Shown piece after piece: positions 13,766 through 14,027 of a stretch of DNA of 14,027 bases. A model generated the notes under the pieces. It was not told where the DNA came from. It saw nothing but the letters and a program-made list of their open reading frames with translations, and searched no databases. The DNA is taken from contig JALVQM010000281.1 in assembly GCA_027025615.1 (NCBI GenBank), forward strand, positions 1-14,027, written 5' to 3'. A program made the translations under genes and the position numbers. Position 1 is the stretch's first letter. Each line of letters starts with the position of its first letter. Source of the DNA: Desulfobacteraceae bacterium (GTDB taxonomy: Bacteria > Desulfobacterota > Desulfobacteria > Desulfobacterales > Desulfosarcinaceae).

Positions 13766-14027
13766 CTATCTTAAAACCGATCTGGGCGAAGAGAGGATTT
13801 CTTTGACCTTGGCGTCCCTGATTCTTTCTTCCTGGTCGAGTTTTCTGGCGTGGGCGTTTTCTATTTTCTTGATCAGCTCTTCTGTCTCACAGGGCTTCAT
13901 TAGGTAGTCGAAAGCACCTAATTTCATTCCCTTGATGGCGGTTTCCACAGTTGCGTTGCCCGTAAGCATGATAACTTCAGTCAACGGCTTACGTTCCTTG
14001 ATGGTTCGGAGAACTTCAATACCGTTG
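13766..14027 (-). CDS. Response regulator receiver domain, 5' truncated by the window edge
   Basis: The C-terminal 86 residues or so of a CheY-like receiver. The frame is open to the window edge (NGIEVLRTIKERKPLTEVIMLTGNATVETAIKG...), so an internal TTG at 13984 is not the true start. Conserved switch residues are the Thr of MLTG and the Lys of LMKPCE; the phosphorylated Asp lies outside the window. After the receiver there is only a short charged tail (KLDQEERIRDAKVKEILSS) and then the stop, so no DNA-binding or enzymatic output domain follows. It may be a single-domain regulator or the C-terminal receiver of a larger protein. The MKLGAFDYLMKPC wording is common in receivers paired with PAS or sigma-54-type kinases. 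Function is not assignable. Confidence 0.85.
   Translation of the reverse strand, partial: NGIEVLRTIKERKPLTEVIMLTGNATVETAIKGMKLGAFDYLMKPCETEELIKKIENAHARKLDQEERIRDAKVKEILSSPRSVLR

Noticed and set aside
1..14027. CRISPR arrays, tRNA or rRNA genes, integrases, insertion sequences
   Set aside because: None was seen; genes are densely packed and show no direct-repeat arrays or transposase motifs.

Overview
The window most likely comes from a Desulfobacterota (deltaproteobacterial) chromosome. The main evidence is the pair of radical SAM genes of the siroheme-dependent heme pathway (ahbC, ahbD) around hemB, typical of sulfate reducers and some archaea, together with an MglB/MglA-like Roadblock-GTPase pair and an atypical ClpX-like AAA+ protein. 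I see no rRNA, tRNA, CRISPR array, integrase or insertion sequence. All genes after position 856 lie on the minus strand; only the truncated first gene is on the plus strand.

Layout. (1) Positions 1-767: the 3' part of a NitT/TauT-type ABC transporter substrate-binding protein, facing the rest. (2) 856-2578: a three-gene operon read right to left (Roadblock protein, MglA-type GTPase, unknown 213-aa protein). It has a near-consensus sigma-70 promoter at 2672-2700 and all three genes have non-ATG starts. (3) 2778-6292: a tightly packed four-gene operon read right to left: AMIN-domain membrane protein, 103-aa coiled-coil protein, cyclic-nucleotide-fold plus PilZ protein, and a MinD/FleN-type ATPase. 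The last three are linked by ATGA stop-start overlaps, and a promoter is predicted at 6378-6405. (4) 6465-7070: a CBS-CBS-ACT (AcuB-like) protein standing alone. (5) 7269-12385: ClpX-like AAA+ protein, ahbC, hemB and ahbD with short gaps, probably one transcription unit. (6) 12503-13696: an RlmI-type 23S rRNA cytosine methyltransferase. (7) 13766 to the edge: the C-terminal part of a response-regulator receiver domain.

Working together. Regions 2 and 3 look like one functional module. A Roadblock/MglA GTPase switch, a ParA/MinD-type ATPase, a PilZ (c-di-GMP) sensor and a peptidoglycan-binding-type AMIN membrane protein are the kinds of parts used to position surface machinery such as type IV pili or flagella. 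No pilus or flagellar gene is present here, so the target machine is unknown. In region 5, HemB makes porphobilinogen and AhbC and AhbD perform the last two steps from 12,18-didecarboxysiroheme to heme b. The ClpX-like unfoldase sitting 5 nt upstream of ahbC is the most intriguing neighbour.

The intergenic stretches hold two good promoters, a GC-rich palindrome present in two copies (2618, 7116), and a short motif recurring at the borders of the putative polarity operons. Everything was read by eye; no database search was possible.
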